From Clostridia bacterium (GTDB taxonomy: Bacteria > Bacillota_A > Clostridia > Oscillospirales > Acutalibacteraceae): a DNA stretch of 64,000 nucleotides. The stretch covers positions 1 through 64,000 of the forward strand of contig JAFQKE010000003.1 of assembly GCA_017397065.1 (NCBI GenBank), given 5' to 3'. The notes beneath the pieces were generated by a model. It saw nothing but the letters and a program-made list of their open reading frames with translations. It ran no database searches and was not told the origin of the DNA. Position numbers and translations under genes: made by a program. Of the stretch, positions 32,921 to 41,465 are shown one piece after another (positions within the stretch are counted from its first letter, which is position 1; each line of letters starts with the position of its first letter).

Positions 32921-33835
32921 ATGCAGGTTATATGGGATGCAATAAAATCCTTTTGGGAGCTTATTGTTTATATCGTTACAAATATCCGTATAGTAGATAT
33001 TTTGGATATTTTGGTCATTGCCTTTCTTATTTATAAATGTATAGATTTTTTCAGCAAAACTCGTGGTGGTACACTTGTAAAGGGACTTTTGCTGTTGCTT
33101 GCTATGGCCCTTATTGCCGATTGGCTGGATATGGTTACGGTGAACTTTTTAATGGTGCGAGTAATGGATTCGTTGCTTATTGCGGCAGTTATTATCTTTC
33201 ATCCCGAAATTCGTCGTGCCCTTGAAAGGGTGGGTACCAGTAAGTTGGGATTTTTAGGCAAGCAGAGTACACTTAGCGATGAAGATGAGCAAATTGCAAA
33301 ATGCATCGATGCTGCTTGCAAATCGGCCGGCTCAATGCAGGAGCAAAAATGTGGTGCACTTATGGTTTTTGAAAGAACAACACAGCTCGGTGAAATTGTT
33401 GCTACAGGAACTTTAATTGATGCTGAGGCAACCTCGCCGCTTATAAGTAATGTGTTTTATCCTAAGTCTCCCTTGCATGATGGCGGTATGATTTTAAGAC
33501 AGGGAAGAATTTATGCCGCCGGTTGTATATTACCGTTAACTCAGAACAGCGGTCTTAACAAAGAACTAGGCACTCGCCACAGAGCGGCTATTGGTATGAG
33601 CGAAAATTCTGATGCGGTTGTTGTGGTTGTTTCAGAAGAAACCGGTATTATTTCTCTTGCGGTTAATGGCGAGCTCCGCAGAGGATTTGACGCCATCACG
33701 CTGCACAATGAGTTAACCGAGCTTTTGGTTGATTCAAATAACACAAATTCCGGATTTTTTAGTCGCATTATGGGTGCGTTTGGCAAAAAGAATGTTAATG
33801 AGGAAAAATCATCTGAAGATGAAAATAACAAGTAA
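32921..33835 (+). CDS. cdaA: Diadenylate cyclase CdaA
   Basis: A 304-residue membrane enzyme that makes c-di-AMP from two ATP. Three membrane helices fill residues 10-95. The catalytic DAC domain has the DGG motif (187-189, in SPLHDGGMIL, equivalent to DGA) and RHR (219-221, in LGTRHRAAIG). The tail is polar. ATG 32921 follows AAAGGTG and GGAG; an earlier in-frame start has no ribosome binding site and precedes the predicted transcript. It is followed by cdaR, its usual regulator. Confidence 0.96.
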   Translation: MQVIWDAIKSFWELIVYIVTNIRIVDILDILVIAFLIYKCIDFFSKTRGGTLVKGLLLLLAMALIADWLDMVTVNFLMVRVMDSLLIAAVIIFHPEIRRALERVGTSKLGFLGKQSTLSDEDEQIAKCIDAACKSAGSMQEQKCGALMVFERTTQLGEIVATGTLIDAEATSPLISNVFYPKSPLHDGGMILRQGRIYAAGCILPLTQNSGLNKELGTRHRAAIGMSENSDAVVVVVSEETGIISLAVNGELRRGFDAITLHNELTELLVDSNNTNSGFFSRIMGAFGKKNVNEEKSSEDENNK

Positions 33836-33860
33836 TACTTATTAAAAGGGGGGAAGCATT

Positions 33861-35150
33861 GTGGCCGCCAAAAGGCAAATAAATCTTAGAAGAATTTTTG
33901 AAAACAAAAAAATATCTATGATTATTTCAATCATAGCCGCTATTGCGTTATGGTTTGTGATAACCATTACAGAATCACCCGATTCTGAAAACACAATATC
34001 AGGGCTCAGTGTTTCTATCCCAATAGAGAACACTGTTGTCAGCGAAATGGGAATGGATATTGTCGGTGATGCCTCGGTTTATACAGCAAGTGTAACGGTA
34101 ATGGGGCCGGCTTATGTGGTAAGCGACCTTACAGCCGAGGATATTTCGGTTTCTGCATCAATCTCAAACGTAACAAGTGCTGGCACCTATTCTTTAGAGC
34201 TTAAAGCAACAAAGCAGGCGGGGGCAGATGATAATTTTGATATAACCTCGCTAACACCTAAAACCATAAACGTTAAGTTTGATTATATCGATACAAAGCA
34301 GTTTGAGGTATCAGCTCAGGCGGTTGGTCACAAAGCTGCAAGCGGTCTTGTGGCAGAGCTTCCGTTTATAAGTGATAGTCAAAACGCCGTTTTAAATATT
34401 AAGGGGCCCAGAACCGAAATGGAAAAAATTTCCAAGGTTGTGGCTATTGCCGATGTTAATAAAACACTTAGCGGAACCGAAACCTTTGAGGGCGATTTAA
34501 AAATATTAGACGCAAGCGGCAAAGAAATAAAAACAGATAATTTTACAATTACTGCGTTGGATGGTGTTTCAGCACCCGATATTAAAGTAACTGTACCGAT
34601 TTATAAAGAAAAAATAGTGCCCATTGTTGCACAGTTTATAAATCAGCCATATGTATTTTTAAATCAAAGATTACCCCATACGTTGGAATACGTATCCTTG
34701 CTTATCAGCGGACCGCCCGAGGCCATTGATAAAATCAAAGAGGTTAAGCTAAGTGAGATTGATTTCCGTCAGATAACGGGTAATAATCAAGAGTTCGAAA
34801 CCACTCTAATCATTCCCGAGGGTGTAAAAAATAAGGATAATATTGAAACTGTAAAGGTGAAAATTACAGGCCTGAAAGATTACACAATTAAAACCTTTAG
34901 TGTTACAAAAATTTCAATTTCAGATGCAGTAACCTCTACAAAGGCAAAGCTTACAAGAGAAATCAGAAATGTTAAAATTATGGGTCCTAAGGATGTTTTA
35001 AGCAAGATTTCTTCATCAGATTTAGTTGCTGAAGTAGACCTTCAGGGTCTTGAGTCGGGCGAGCATACCGTTTCGGCAAATATTGTATGCAAAGGTACTG
35101 AAAATGTATGGCAGATTGGCGAATATACGGCATCTGTAAATATTTTTTAG
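33861..35150 (+). CDS. cdaR: CdaA regulatory protein CdaR (YbbR domains)
   Basis: A 429-residue protein with one N-terminal membrane helix (about residues 19-38, MIISIIAAIALWFVITIT) and an extracytoplasmic part made of about four YbbR repeats, seen as recurring units such as VMGPAYVVSDL, IKGPRTEMEKISKV, ISGPPEAIDKIKEV and IMGPKDVLSKI. CdaR binds CdaA and tunes c-di-AMP synthesis. Start GTG 33861 stands behind AAGGGGGG. glmM, the usual third gene, is not here. Confidence 0.93.
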   Translation: MAAKRQINLRRIFENKKISMIISIIAAIALWFVITITESPDSENTISGLSVSIPIENTVVSEMGMDIVGDASVYTASVTVMGPAYVVSDLTAEDISVSASISNVTSAGTYSLELKATKQAGADDNFDITSLTPKTINVKFDYIDTKQFEVSAQAVGHKAASGLVAELPFISDSQNAVLNIKGPRTEMEKISKVVAIADVNKTLSGTETFEGDLKILDASGKEIKTDNFTITALDGVSAPDIKVTVPIYKEKIVPIVAQFINQPYVFLNQRLPHTLEYVSLLISGPPEAIDKIKEVKLSEIDFRQITGNNQEFETTLIIPEGVKNKDNIETVKVKITGLKDYTIKTFSVTKISISDAVTSTKAKLTREIRNVKIMGPKDVLSKISSSDLVAEVDLQGLESGEHTVSANIVCKGTENVWQIGEYTASVNIF

Positions 35151-35217
35151 TGTGTATAATGCTTTTTGAAAAATAAGCGTAGTTGTCAGATGTAATATGT
35201 AACCAAACTTAAAAAAT

Positions 35218-35260
35218 GCCCATCCTTCAAATGGCGCCAGCCTACAAGGGTGGGCTTTTA
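35218..35260 (+). terminator. Terminator of cdaA-cdaR
   Basis: GCCCATCCTT pairs with AAGGGTGGGC (G-U pairs allowed), followed by TTTTA. Confidence 0.7.
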
Positions 35261-35307
35261 AATCACATAAAAAACTTTAATGACATAATATGGCTTGAGG
35301 TGATTTT

Positions 35308-35616
35308 ATGTGGATGATTATATCGGTTTGTTTTGTTACAGTTACAGCTATTTTGGGCATAACTGAAATACTCCGCAGATTTTGGCTTTTTATTATGCGT
35401 CCTAAGGATTCACCGTCGGCGATTATGGTGGTGTATCTTAAGGAGGATATTGCCATTCAGCAGCTCAGGTATGCAATTGAATTTATCTCGTGGGAAAAGC
35501 AGGGCGATTTTTCTTTACTTGCAGTTGTTACAAATAGGTTAAGCGAAGAAACTTTTTTAAAGGTTAAAAAAATAATAGACAGTCGAAATGACGTGATTCT
35601 TTTTACGGATTTATAA
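35308..35616 (+). CDS. Small membrane-anchored protein of unknown function
   Basis: A 102-residue protein with an N-terminal membrane helix (MWMIISVCFVTVTAILGITEILRRFW) and a cytoplasmic domain of about 70 residues with alternating beta and alpha segments (SAIMVVYLKEDIAIQQLRYAIEFI, SLLAVVTNRLSEETFLKVKKIID, DVILFTDL). I do not recognise the family; it looks like a small Rossmann-like domain tethered to the membrane. It stands 18 bp before recD2 and may be cotranscribed. Confidence 0.72.
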   Translation: MWMIISVCFVTVTAILGITEILRRFWLFIMRPKDSPSAIMVVYLKEDIAIQQLRYAIEFISWEKQGDFSLLAVVTNRLSEETFLKVKKIIDSRNDVILFTDL

Positions 35617-35634
35617 AAACAAAGGAGGGGTAAT

Positions 35635-37857
35635 ATGTCGGCTGAGAATATATCGCAGAACATCGAAAAACTAAACGGCTCGGTTGAGCATATTACATAT
35701 ACCAATAATTCAAACGGCTATACCGTTGCTGTTTTAAAAACCAATGACGATTTTATAACAATTGTTGGCATAATGCCATTTTTGGCGGTTGGCGACTGTA
35801 TTGAGGTTACCGGAAAAATGGATTTTCACCCCACCTATGGTGAGCAGTTTAAGGTTTCCTCTTTTGAAAAAGCCGCCCCATCAGATACCGCTTCAATCCT
35901 GCGATATCTTTCATCGGGTGCAATTCGTGGTGTGGGTCCCTCCACCGCCCGCAATATTGTAGAGAGGTTTGGCGACAGTGCACTCCAGATAATTGAGAAT
36001 GAGCCCGAACGCCTTTCGGAAATCCGTGGAATTTCTTTAGATAAAGCGCTTAAAATAGCCGAGGAATATCACAAGCAGTTTGGTGTTCGTGATGTAATGC
36101 TTTTTTTAAATCCCTTTCGCATTTCTCCCGAGGGGGCACTTAAGGTTTTTAATTCTCTTGGGTCTAACGCAACCGAAATAATAAGAAATAATCCTTATGT
36201 TTTGTGCTGTGAGGGTATAGGCTTTTCCTTTGAAAAAGCCGAGGAAATATCATCATATTTTGCCGTTCCAAAGAATAGCGATTTTCGGATTTCTGCAGGC
36301 CTTGAATATGTGTTAAAGCACAATCTCTCAAACGGTCACACCTGCCTTCCCAGAAGCAAATTGGTTTCTACCGCCGCACGGCTTTTAGAGTGTGAGATTT
36401 CAGAGGTGGATGCTATTTGTGATGAAATGTTAAAGGCGTTGCAGTTGCGCCTTTTTGTGAATGAGGAGCAGGAATTTATTGCTCTGCCTCAGTATTTTAT
36501 GGCAGAGGATTTTGTTGCGAGCAGACTCTCTGTAATGCTGAGATACGCACCACCTGCTGAGCTTTTGGCTGATTTGGAGATTCAGATTATTGAGCAAAGC
36601 GAGCATATTGAGTATGAGGAGCTTCAAAAAACTGCCATAAAAACCGCAGTTACAAAGGGTGTAACAATTTTAACCGGCGGGCCGGGTACAGGAAAAACCA
36701 CCACCCTTAATGCTATAATTAAAATACTGAAAACAAAAGATTTAAGCATTGCTCTTGCGGCTCCAACCGGGCGTGCTGCCAAAAGAATGAGCGAGCTTAC
36801 GGGCTGTGAGGCAAAAACAATCCACCGCCTTTTGGAGGTTGAGTGGAACGAATCTGATACCCATGTTTTTGCACGCAACGAAAAAAATCCACTTCCGTAC
36901 GACGTTGTTATTATTGACGAGATGTCAATGGTGGACATCATTCTTTTTGAGGCACTTTTAAGGGCAATAAGGCTGGGCACCAGAATCATTATGGTAGGTG
37001 ATTCCGATCAGCTTCCAAGTGTTGGGGCGGGTAATGTTTTGGCGGATATTATTGCGTCTAAAACGGTGCCGGTTGTGGCTCTCACAAAGGTTTTCAGGCA
37101 GGCTATGGAAAGTCTTATCGTTGCCAACGCTCACAGAATAATTGCGGGCGAGGAGCCGGAGCTTTCATCAAAAACATCCGACTTTTTTATGCTTCAGAAT
37201 TATAAAGCTGCCTCAGCGGCCGAACTTGTTGTGGATTTAGTCGCAAAACGATTGCCAAATGCATATAATTTTGAACCCTTTACAGATATTCAGGTGCTAT
37301 GCCCCTCCAAAATGATGGAGCTAGGTAGCATAAATCTTAATAATTTGCTTCAGGATAGACTTAATCCTACAAAGAAAAAGCAGAATAAAATCACCTTCAA
37401 GAATTTTGAGCTTCGTGAGGGCGATAAGGTTATGCAAATTAAAAATAATTATGATATTATGTGGACGAGCGATAGCGGCGAAGAGGGCAGCGGTGTTTTC
37501 AATGGTGATATTGGCATTTTAGAAACTGTGGACACCAAAAACTCTCTTTTGAAAATCAGATTTGATGATAAAGTGGCTATATATTACAGCGAAAATGTAA
37601 ACGAACTTGAGCTTGCCTATGCTATGACAATACATAAAAGTCAGGGTAGCGAGTTCGATTGTGCTATTATTCCGGTGCTCGATGCACCATCAAAGCTTTT
37701 GTACCGTAATCTTTTATATACGGCTGTTACCCGTGCAAAAAAGCTCCTTATTATTGTAGGCAGTAAAGAGGTTTTGCTCTCAATGGTGGAAAATAATCGC
37801 AAAAGCCTTAGATATACATTATTAAACAAACGGTTAAAAGATGCATTCGCTGATTGA
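35635..37857 (+). CDS. recD2: RecD2-type DNA helicase
   Basis: A 740-residue superfamily 1B 5'-3' helicase. The N-terminal region holds an OB-like part and helix-hairpin-helix repeats (IRGVGPSTARNIVERFG, EIRGISLDKALKIAEEY). The motor has Walker A GGPGTGKTT (about residue 345), motif II VIIDEMSMVD, GDSDQLPSVG and a late AYAMTIHKSQGSEF with TAVTRAKK. RecD2 works without RecBC in Firmicutes, in mismatch or replication-fork repair. RBS AAAGGAGG. It overlaps comF by 17 bp. Confidence 0.95.
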   Translation: MSAENISQNIEKLNGSVEHITYTNNSNGYTVAVLKTNDDFITIVGIMPFLAVGDCIEVTGKMDFHPTYGEQFKVSSFEKAAPSDTASILRYLSSGAIRGVGPSTARNIVERFGDSALQIIENEPERLSEIRGISLDKALKIAEEYHKQFGVRDVMLFLNPFRISPEGALKVFNSLGSNATEIIRNNPYVLCCEGIGFSFEKAEEISSYFAVPKNSDFRISAGLEYVLKHNLSNGHTCLPRSKLVSTAARLLECEISEVDAICDEMLKALQLRLFVNEEQEFIALPQYFMAEDFVASRLSVMLRYAPPAELLADLEIQIIEQSEHIEYEELQKTAIKTAVTKGVTILTGGPGTGKTTTLNAIIKILKTKDLSIALAAPTGRAAKRMSELTGCEAKTIHRLLEVEWNESDTHVFARNEKNPLPYDVVIIDEMSMVDIILFEALLRAIRLGTRIIMVGDSDQLPSVGAGNVLADIIASKTVPVVALTKVFRQAMESLIVANAHRIIAGEEPELSSKTSDFFMLQNYKAASAAELVVDLVAKRLPNAYNFEPFTDIQVLCPSKMMELGSINLNNLLQDRLNPTKKKQNKITFKNFELREGDKVMQIKNNYDIMWTSDSGEEGSGVFNGDIGILETVDTKNSLLKIRFDDKVAIYYSENVNELELAYAMTIHKSQGSEFDCAIIPVLDAPSKLLYRNLLYTAVTRAKKLLIIVGSKEVLLSMVENNRKSLRYTLLNKRLKDAFAD

Positions 37858-38587
37858 TTTTTTTGAAAAAGCTGTAAATATAATATATCCACCGCATTGC
37901 TTGGGCTGTAACAAGCTCATAACGCAAAAATACTTTTGTGATGACTGCAAGGAGCTCATTAACCATATAACTGTAAAAACCTGTCCCAAATGTGGCTTGC
38001 CTAACAAGCAATGTGTCTGCAGGTGGAATTTTTATTATTTTGATGAGAATATAGCTTGTCTTGAATCCGATGAAGCCACCAAAACATCTTTTTACTCATT
38101 TAAATTCAGGGGAAATTATGTCGGGGGACGATACTTTGCATCAGAGATGGCAGAAAGAATCAAAAATCATCCTTTTTATTATGATATAGATTTAGTTACT
38201 TCGGTTCCATCTCATAAATCTGCACTTCGCAAACGTGGTTATGATCAGGTTAAGGTATTGGCAAAGAATATTTCTAAAATAATTCAAAGGGAGTATGTAT
38301 CACTGCTCTGCCAGCCTAAAAAATCTCCAAAACAGCACGAAACCACCGAAATTTCAGAGCGATTTGAAAATGTTGTAAATAAATATACAGCAAGGAAAAA
38401 TGAATACATAAAGAATAAAACAATTTTGTTAGTGGATGATATAAAAACAACCGGTGCAACCCTCAGTCAGTGTGCAAGGGAACTTAAACTTGCAGGTGCT
38501 AAAAGAGTTATAGCAATCTCCGCACTTACGGTGTATCCAAAAAAGAAGAACAACGAATCGAAAAATTTTGATTATATGGAGTTTTAG
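37841..38587 (+). CDS. comF: ComF-family phosphoribosyltransferase
   Basis: A 248-residue protein. An N-terminal zinc finger has CLGC, CDDC and CPKCGLPNKQCVC. The C-terminal phosphoribosyltransferase-like domain has the PRPP loop ILLVDDIKTTGATL. ComF acts in natural competence during DNA uptake or processing. The start lies inside the end of recD2, a link between two DNA-processing genes. Confidence 0.93.
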   Translation: MHSLIDFFEKAVNIIYPPHCLGCNKLITQKYFCDDCKELINHITVKTCPKCGLPNKQCVCRWNFYYFDENIACLESDEATKTSFYSFKFRGNYVGGRYFASEMAERIKNHPFYYDIDLVTSVPSHKSALRKRGYDQVKVLAKNISKIIQREYVSLLCQPKKSPKQHETTEISERFENVVNKYTARKNEYIKNKTILLVDDIKTTGATLSQCARELKLAGAKRVIAISALTVYPKKKNNESKNFDYMEF

Positions 38588-38614
38588 GCTGTTTTTGTTA
38601 TAAATAAAAATCGG

Positions 38615-38643
38615 TTGAAAAATAAATCTTTTTGTTGTAAAAT
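38615..38643 (+). promoter_or_regulatory. Promoter of the mreB/mbl gene
   Basis: TTGAAA (38615-38620), 17-nt spacer, TAAAAT (38638-38643). Confidence 0.6.
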
Positions 38644-38679
38644 AAAAATAATAGCAGTTAGTGAAAGTAGGGAATTAGT

Positions 38680-39705
38680 ATGGCTACCAATATTGCAATA
38701 GATATAGGTACGAGTAAAATCGTTTTATTATCGGGCAATAAAATAGTTTTGGAGCTACCTAGCGTGGTTACTGTGGATACAGATACAAGGGAGCCTATTT
38801 ATTTTGGTGAAAAGGCCTTTGAAACCATCGGTCGCACGCCGGATAGTCTCACCTGTGTTTTCCCCATTCAGCGAAGCGTTATTGCCGATTATGATGTGGC
38901 AGAAAGTATGCTGAAAGAATATATGACAACTGCTTTTGGCAATAGAATTATAAAGCCAAGGGTTATGGTTGTTATGCCGAGCGGTGTTACGGCAATGCAG
39001 CACCACTCGGTTGCTGATGTTGTTGAGGCATCCGGCGGAAGAAATGCCCAGACTATTGAGGCACCGCTTGCGGTAGCAGTAGGTCTTGGACTGGATCTTA
39101 ACACACCAAAGGGTAGTATGATTATTGATATGGGTGCCGGCACAACCGATGCCGCAACCCTCTCTATGGGCGGTATTGCCGCCTGCGATTCCATACCCGT
39201 TGCTTCAAGAGATTTTGATGAGGAAATAATTAAGTACGTTAAAAGAAATTATAATATTCTAATAGGTCTTGCAACCGCCGAGCAGATAAAAAAGAAAATC
39301 GGCACCGCAATAGAGCATACCTTGGAGATTGCTGTTACCGTTAAAGGTCGACATCTTCAAACAGGTCTTCCAACCTCTTTTGAAATTACTTCAAGCGAGG
39401 TCTATGAGGCTATAAGTGAAAAATGCTATGCAATAATCAGCGGAATACGCCGTGTTATTGAAAAAACTCCACCCGATTTGGTGGCAGATATTATGAATGA
39501 CGGCATTTATCTTACGGGTGGCGGTTCTTTGCTTGGTGGATTTAATAAGCTTTTAGAAAACTGCATCGGAACAAAGGTGCACGTAACGCCCGATCCGTTG
39601 CACACCGCTGTAAAAGGGGCTGCTGCAGCTCTTAAAATGCCTGATTTGCTTAAAAATGTTGATTATCAATACCGTTCTATTCAGGAACTTAAAATAGAGG
39701 GATAA
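38680..39705 (+). CDS. MreB/Mbl-family rod shape-determining protein
   Basis: A 341-residue actin homologue. The phosphate 1 motif is AIDIGTSKIVLL, phosphate 2 is MIIDMGAGTTDAATLS, and the adenosine motif is GIYLTGGGSLLGG. It directs cell wall synthesis along the side wall. It stands alone, without mreCD, as mbl or mreBH paralogues do, so it may not be the primary MreB. Confidence 0.92.
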   Translation: MATNIAIDIGTSKIVLLSGNKIVLELPSVVTVDTDTREPIYFGEKAFETIGRTPDSLTCVFPIQRSVIADYDVAESMLKEYMTTAFGNRIIKPRVMVVMPSGVTAMQHHSVADVVEASGGRNAQTIEAPLAVAVGLGLDLNTPKGSMIIDMGAGTTDAATLSMGGIAACDSIPVASRDFDEEIIKYVKRNYNILIGLATAEQIKKKIGTAIEHTLEIAVTVKGRHLQTGLPTSFEITSSEVYEAISEKCYAIISGIRRVIEKTPPDLVADIMNDGIYLTGGGSLLGGFNKLLENCIGTKVHVTPDPLHTAVKGAAAALKMPDLLKNVDYQYRSIQELKIEG

Positions 39706-39708
39706 TTT

Positions 39709-40406
39709 ATGAAAATTCATTTTTTAGGCACAGGTGCCGCCGATTGGAATATTGAAAAGGATAAGTCAAATCCCGAATATCGTCGCAACAGTAGTATTTT
39801 AATAAATGATACTCTGCTTGTTGATCCCGGTTCTTGCATTTTTGAGTTTGAGCAGACCTTTGGTTATAAAGAACTTTATAAAGATGTAAAAAACATTGTC
39901 TGCACTCATAAGCACTCCGACCATTATAATCCCGATACTGTGAGCCGTTTGGGGCTGGAGGTTACTGAGCTTGCCCTTTTTGAGCCAACCGAGGTAGGGG
40001 ATTTTATAATAACCGCCCTGCCTGCAAATCATAAAACGGCCGATGACCCACGCCATTTAATAATTGAAGAAAAATCAAGCGGCAAACGCTTTTTTATGGA
40101 TTAGACGGTGCTTGGCTTACCTATGAAACAGCAAAATATATGCGTAAGTTCAGTTATGATTTAATGCTTTTTGATGCAACCCTTGGCAGTAAAGAGGACT
40201 TGGGCGGCGTTTTGGATTATCGCATTTTTGAACATAACAGCTTAGAGATGGTTGAGCTTCTTTGTAACACCTTTAAAAATAACTGTAGCTTTTTCTATAT
40301 TTCACATATGGCAAAAACCTTACACAGAAATCACAAAGAACTCAGCGATTATATGCAAACAAAAGGAATAAATGTGGCATATGATAACCACATTGTGGAA
40401 ATATAA
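39709..40406 (+). pseudogene. Metallo-beta-lactamase-fold hydrolase, single-base frameshift
   Basis: The first frame (39709-40104) has the N-terminus MKIHFLGTGAADW and the metal motif THKHSDHYNPDT, and stops at RFFMD. In the next frame the protein continues without a gap as FYGLDGAWLTYETAKYMRKFSYDLMLFDATLG, then ISHMAKTLHRNHKELSDYM, to 40406. The switch falls in the T run at 40090-40095; seven T instead of six would restore a normal 233-residue PhnP-like protein. It starts three bases after the mreB/mbl stop. Either a recent mutation, a phase-variable tract or a sequencing error. Confidence 0.85.
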
Positions 40407-40409
40407 ATT

Positions 40410-40607
40410 ATGAATAACAAAAGCAAAAAACAACCAACAAATTGTGAGCAATGCGCCTACTTTATGTATGATGATGAGTACGATTGTGATGTCTGCTCAA
40501 TAAATCTGGATGAGGACGAGCTTATCCGTTTTATGAGCGGCTCAGATTATAACTGTCCGTATTTCAAGTTTTACGATGAGTATAAAATGGTCAGAAAACA
40601 GAATTAG
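40410..40607 (+). CDS. DUF6472 family protein
   Basis: A 65-residue Cys-rich protein: NCEQCAYFMYDDEYDCDVCSINLDEDELIRFM, then NCPYFKFYDEYKMVRKQ. The four or five Cys in CxxC and CxxC spacing suggest a small zinc-binding unit. It matches the DUF6472 family common in gut Clostridia. Function unknown. It follows the metallo-beta-lactamase gene by three bases. Confidence 0.85.
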   Translation: MNNKSKKQPTNCEQCAYFMYDDEYDCDVCSINLDEDELIRFMSGSDYNCPYFKFYDEYKMVRKQN

Positions 40608-40615
40608 AGGTATAT

Positions 40616-41053
40616 ATGACAAAAATCTTATTTTTATGCCACGGCAATATTTGTCGCAGTCCTATGGCGGAATACGTAATGAAGTATCTTGCGAAAGATA
40701 GAGATGATATTCACATCGAATCGAAAGCTGTATCGACCGAGGAAATAGGCAATTCTATTTATCCGCCGGCCGCAAGAACTCTTAAAAAGCATAACATTCC
40801 TTTTGGCAGTCACAGTGCCCGCCAAATTAAAAAAGAGGATTATAATAATTTTGATTACATTGTTGTAATGGAGGATTATAATCTTCCCCGTCTTTTTAGG
40901 ATTTTGGGGGACGACCCACAAAATAAGGTTAGTAAATTGCTTGACTTCACAACTACCCCCGGTGATATTGAGGACCCTTGGTACACCGGTAATTTTGAAA
41001 AGGTTTTTGAGCAGATAACGCTGGGATGTAAAGGTCTTTTAGAAAGAATATAG
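40616..41053 (+). CDS. Low molecular weight protein-tyrosine phosphatase
   Basis: A 145-residue phosphatase. The P-loop CHGNICRS holds the Cys nucleophile and Arg near the N-terminus, and the general acid Asp is in EDPWYTG. Ile between Asn and Cys in the loop is the tyrosine-phosphatase form, unlike the Thr in the arginine phosphatase at 44212. Last gene of the mreB/mbl-led cluster. Confidence 0.93.
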   Translation: MTKILFLCHGNICRSPMAEYVMKYLAKDRDDIHIESKAVSTEEIGNSIYPPAARTLKKHNIPFGSHSARQIKKEDYNNFDYIVVMEDYNLPRLFRILGDDPQNKVSKLLDFTTTPGDIEDPWYTGNFEKVFEQITLGCKGLLERI

Positions 41054-41055
41054 TT

Positions 41056-41087
41056 AAACGGCTACCTCATTTGAGGTAGCCGTTTTT
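41056..41087 (+). terminator. Terminator after the tyrosine phosphatase gene
   Basis: AAACGGCTACCTCA pairs perfectly with TGAGGTAGCCGTTT around TT, followed by TTG. Confidence 0.9.
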
Positions 41088-41100
41088 GTTATGTATTTTG

Positions 41101-41164
41101 ATAAATTGTTGTTTGACGTGCGGATTTCGGGTTTTACCGTAGGGGTCGGCGCCTCGACGACCCG
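41101..41164. repeat. Composite palindromic repeat, divergent copy
   Basis: ATAAATTGTTGTTTGA as in the other copies, then GTAGGGGTCGGCGCC...CGACGACCC. The stem GGGTCG/CGACCC replaces GGGATG/CATCCC of the other copies. It lies in the gene-free stretch 41054-41465 with the next copy and the polA promoter; the rest of that stretch shows nothing I recognise. Confidence 0.6.
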
Positions 41165-41259
41165 TTGATTTTCGCAAAAAAGGAAATTCACTTTTATTAA
41201 AAAATATGGTGTCAATACAAAAAATCAATGTTTAAAATTCAAAGATTGCGTTAATTTTT

Positions 41260-41328
41260 AGGGATGTCGTGGGCGCCATCCCCTACACGTTTGAAAGGCG
41301 TTCCGCCTTTCAAACAACAATTTATATG
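41260..41328. repeat. Composite palindromic repeat, copy 2
   Basis: Same two-hairpin plan as 13351-13420: AGGGATGTCGTGGGCGCC and CATCCCCTACA are identical, while the second stem is GTTTGAAAGGCG-TTC-CGCCTTTCAAAC, with paired changes on both sides. Confidence 0.75.
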
Positions 41329-41403
41329 GACGCAGGGGAGGAGTTACGCCAGGTTAAAAAACCTGTTCGTAATAAAAAATACGAAAATTTTTCGCAAAAG
41401 GTA

Positions 41404-41432
41404 GTGACAAATTAGTTTATTTTTGGTATAAT
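41404..41432 (+). promoter_or_regulatory. Promoter of polA
   Basis: GTGACA (41404-41409), 17-nt spacer, TATAAT (41427-41432), 33 bp before the start codon. Confidence 0.65.
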
Positions 41433-41465
41433 AATTAGGTATTTAAATTATGGAGTGTATTTTCT

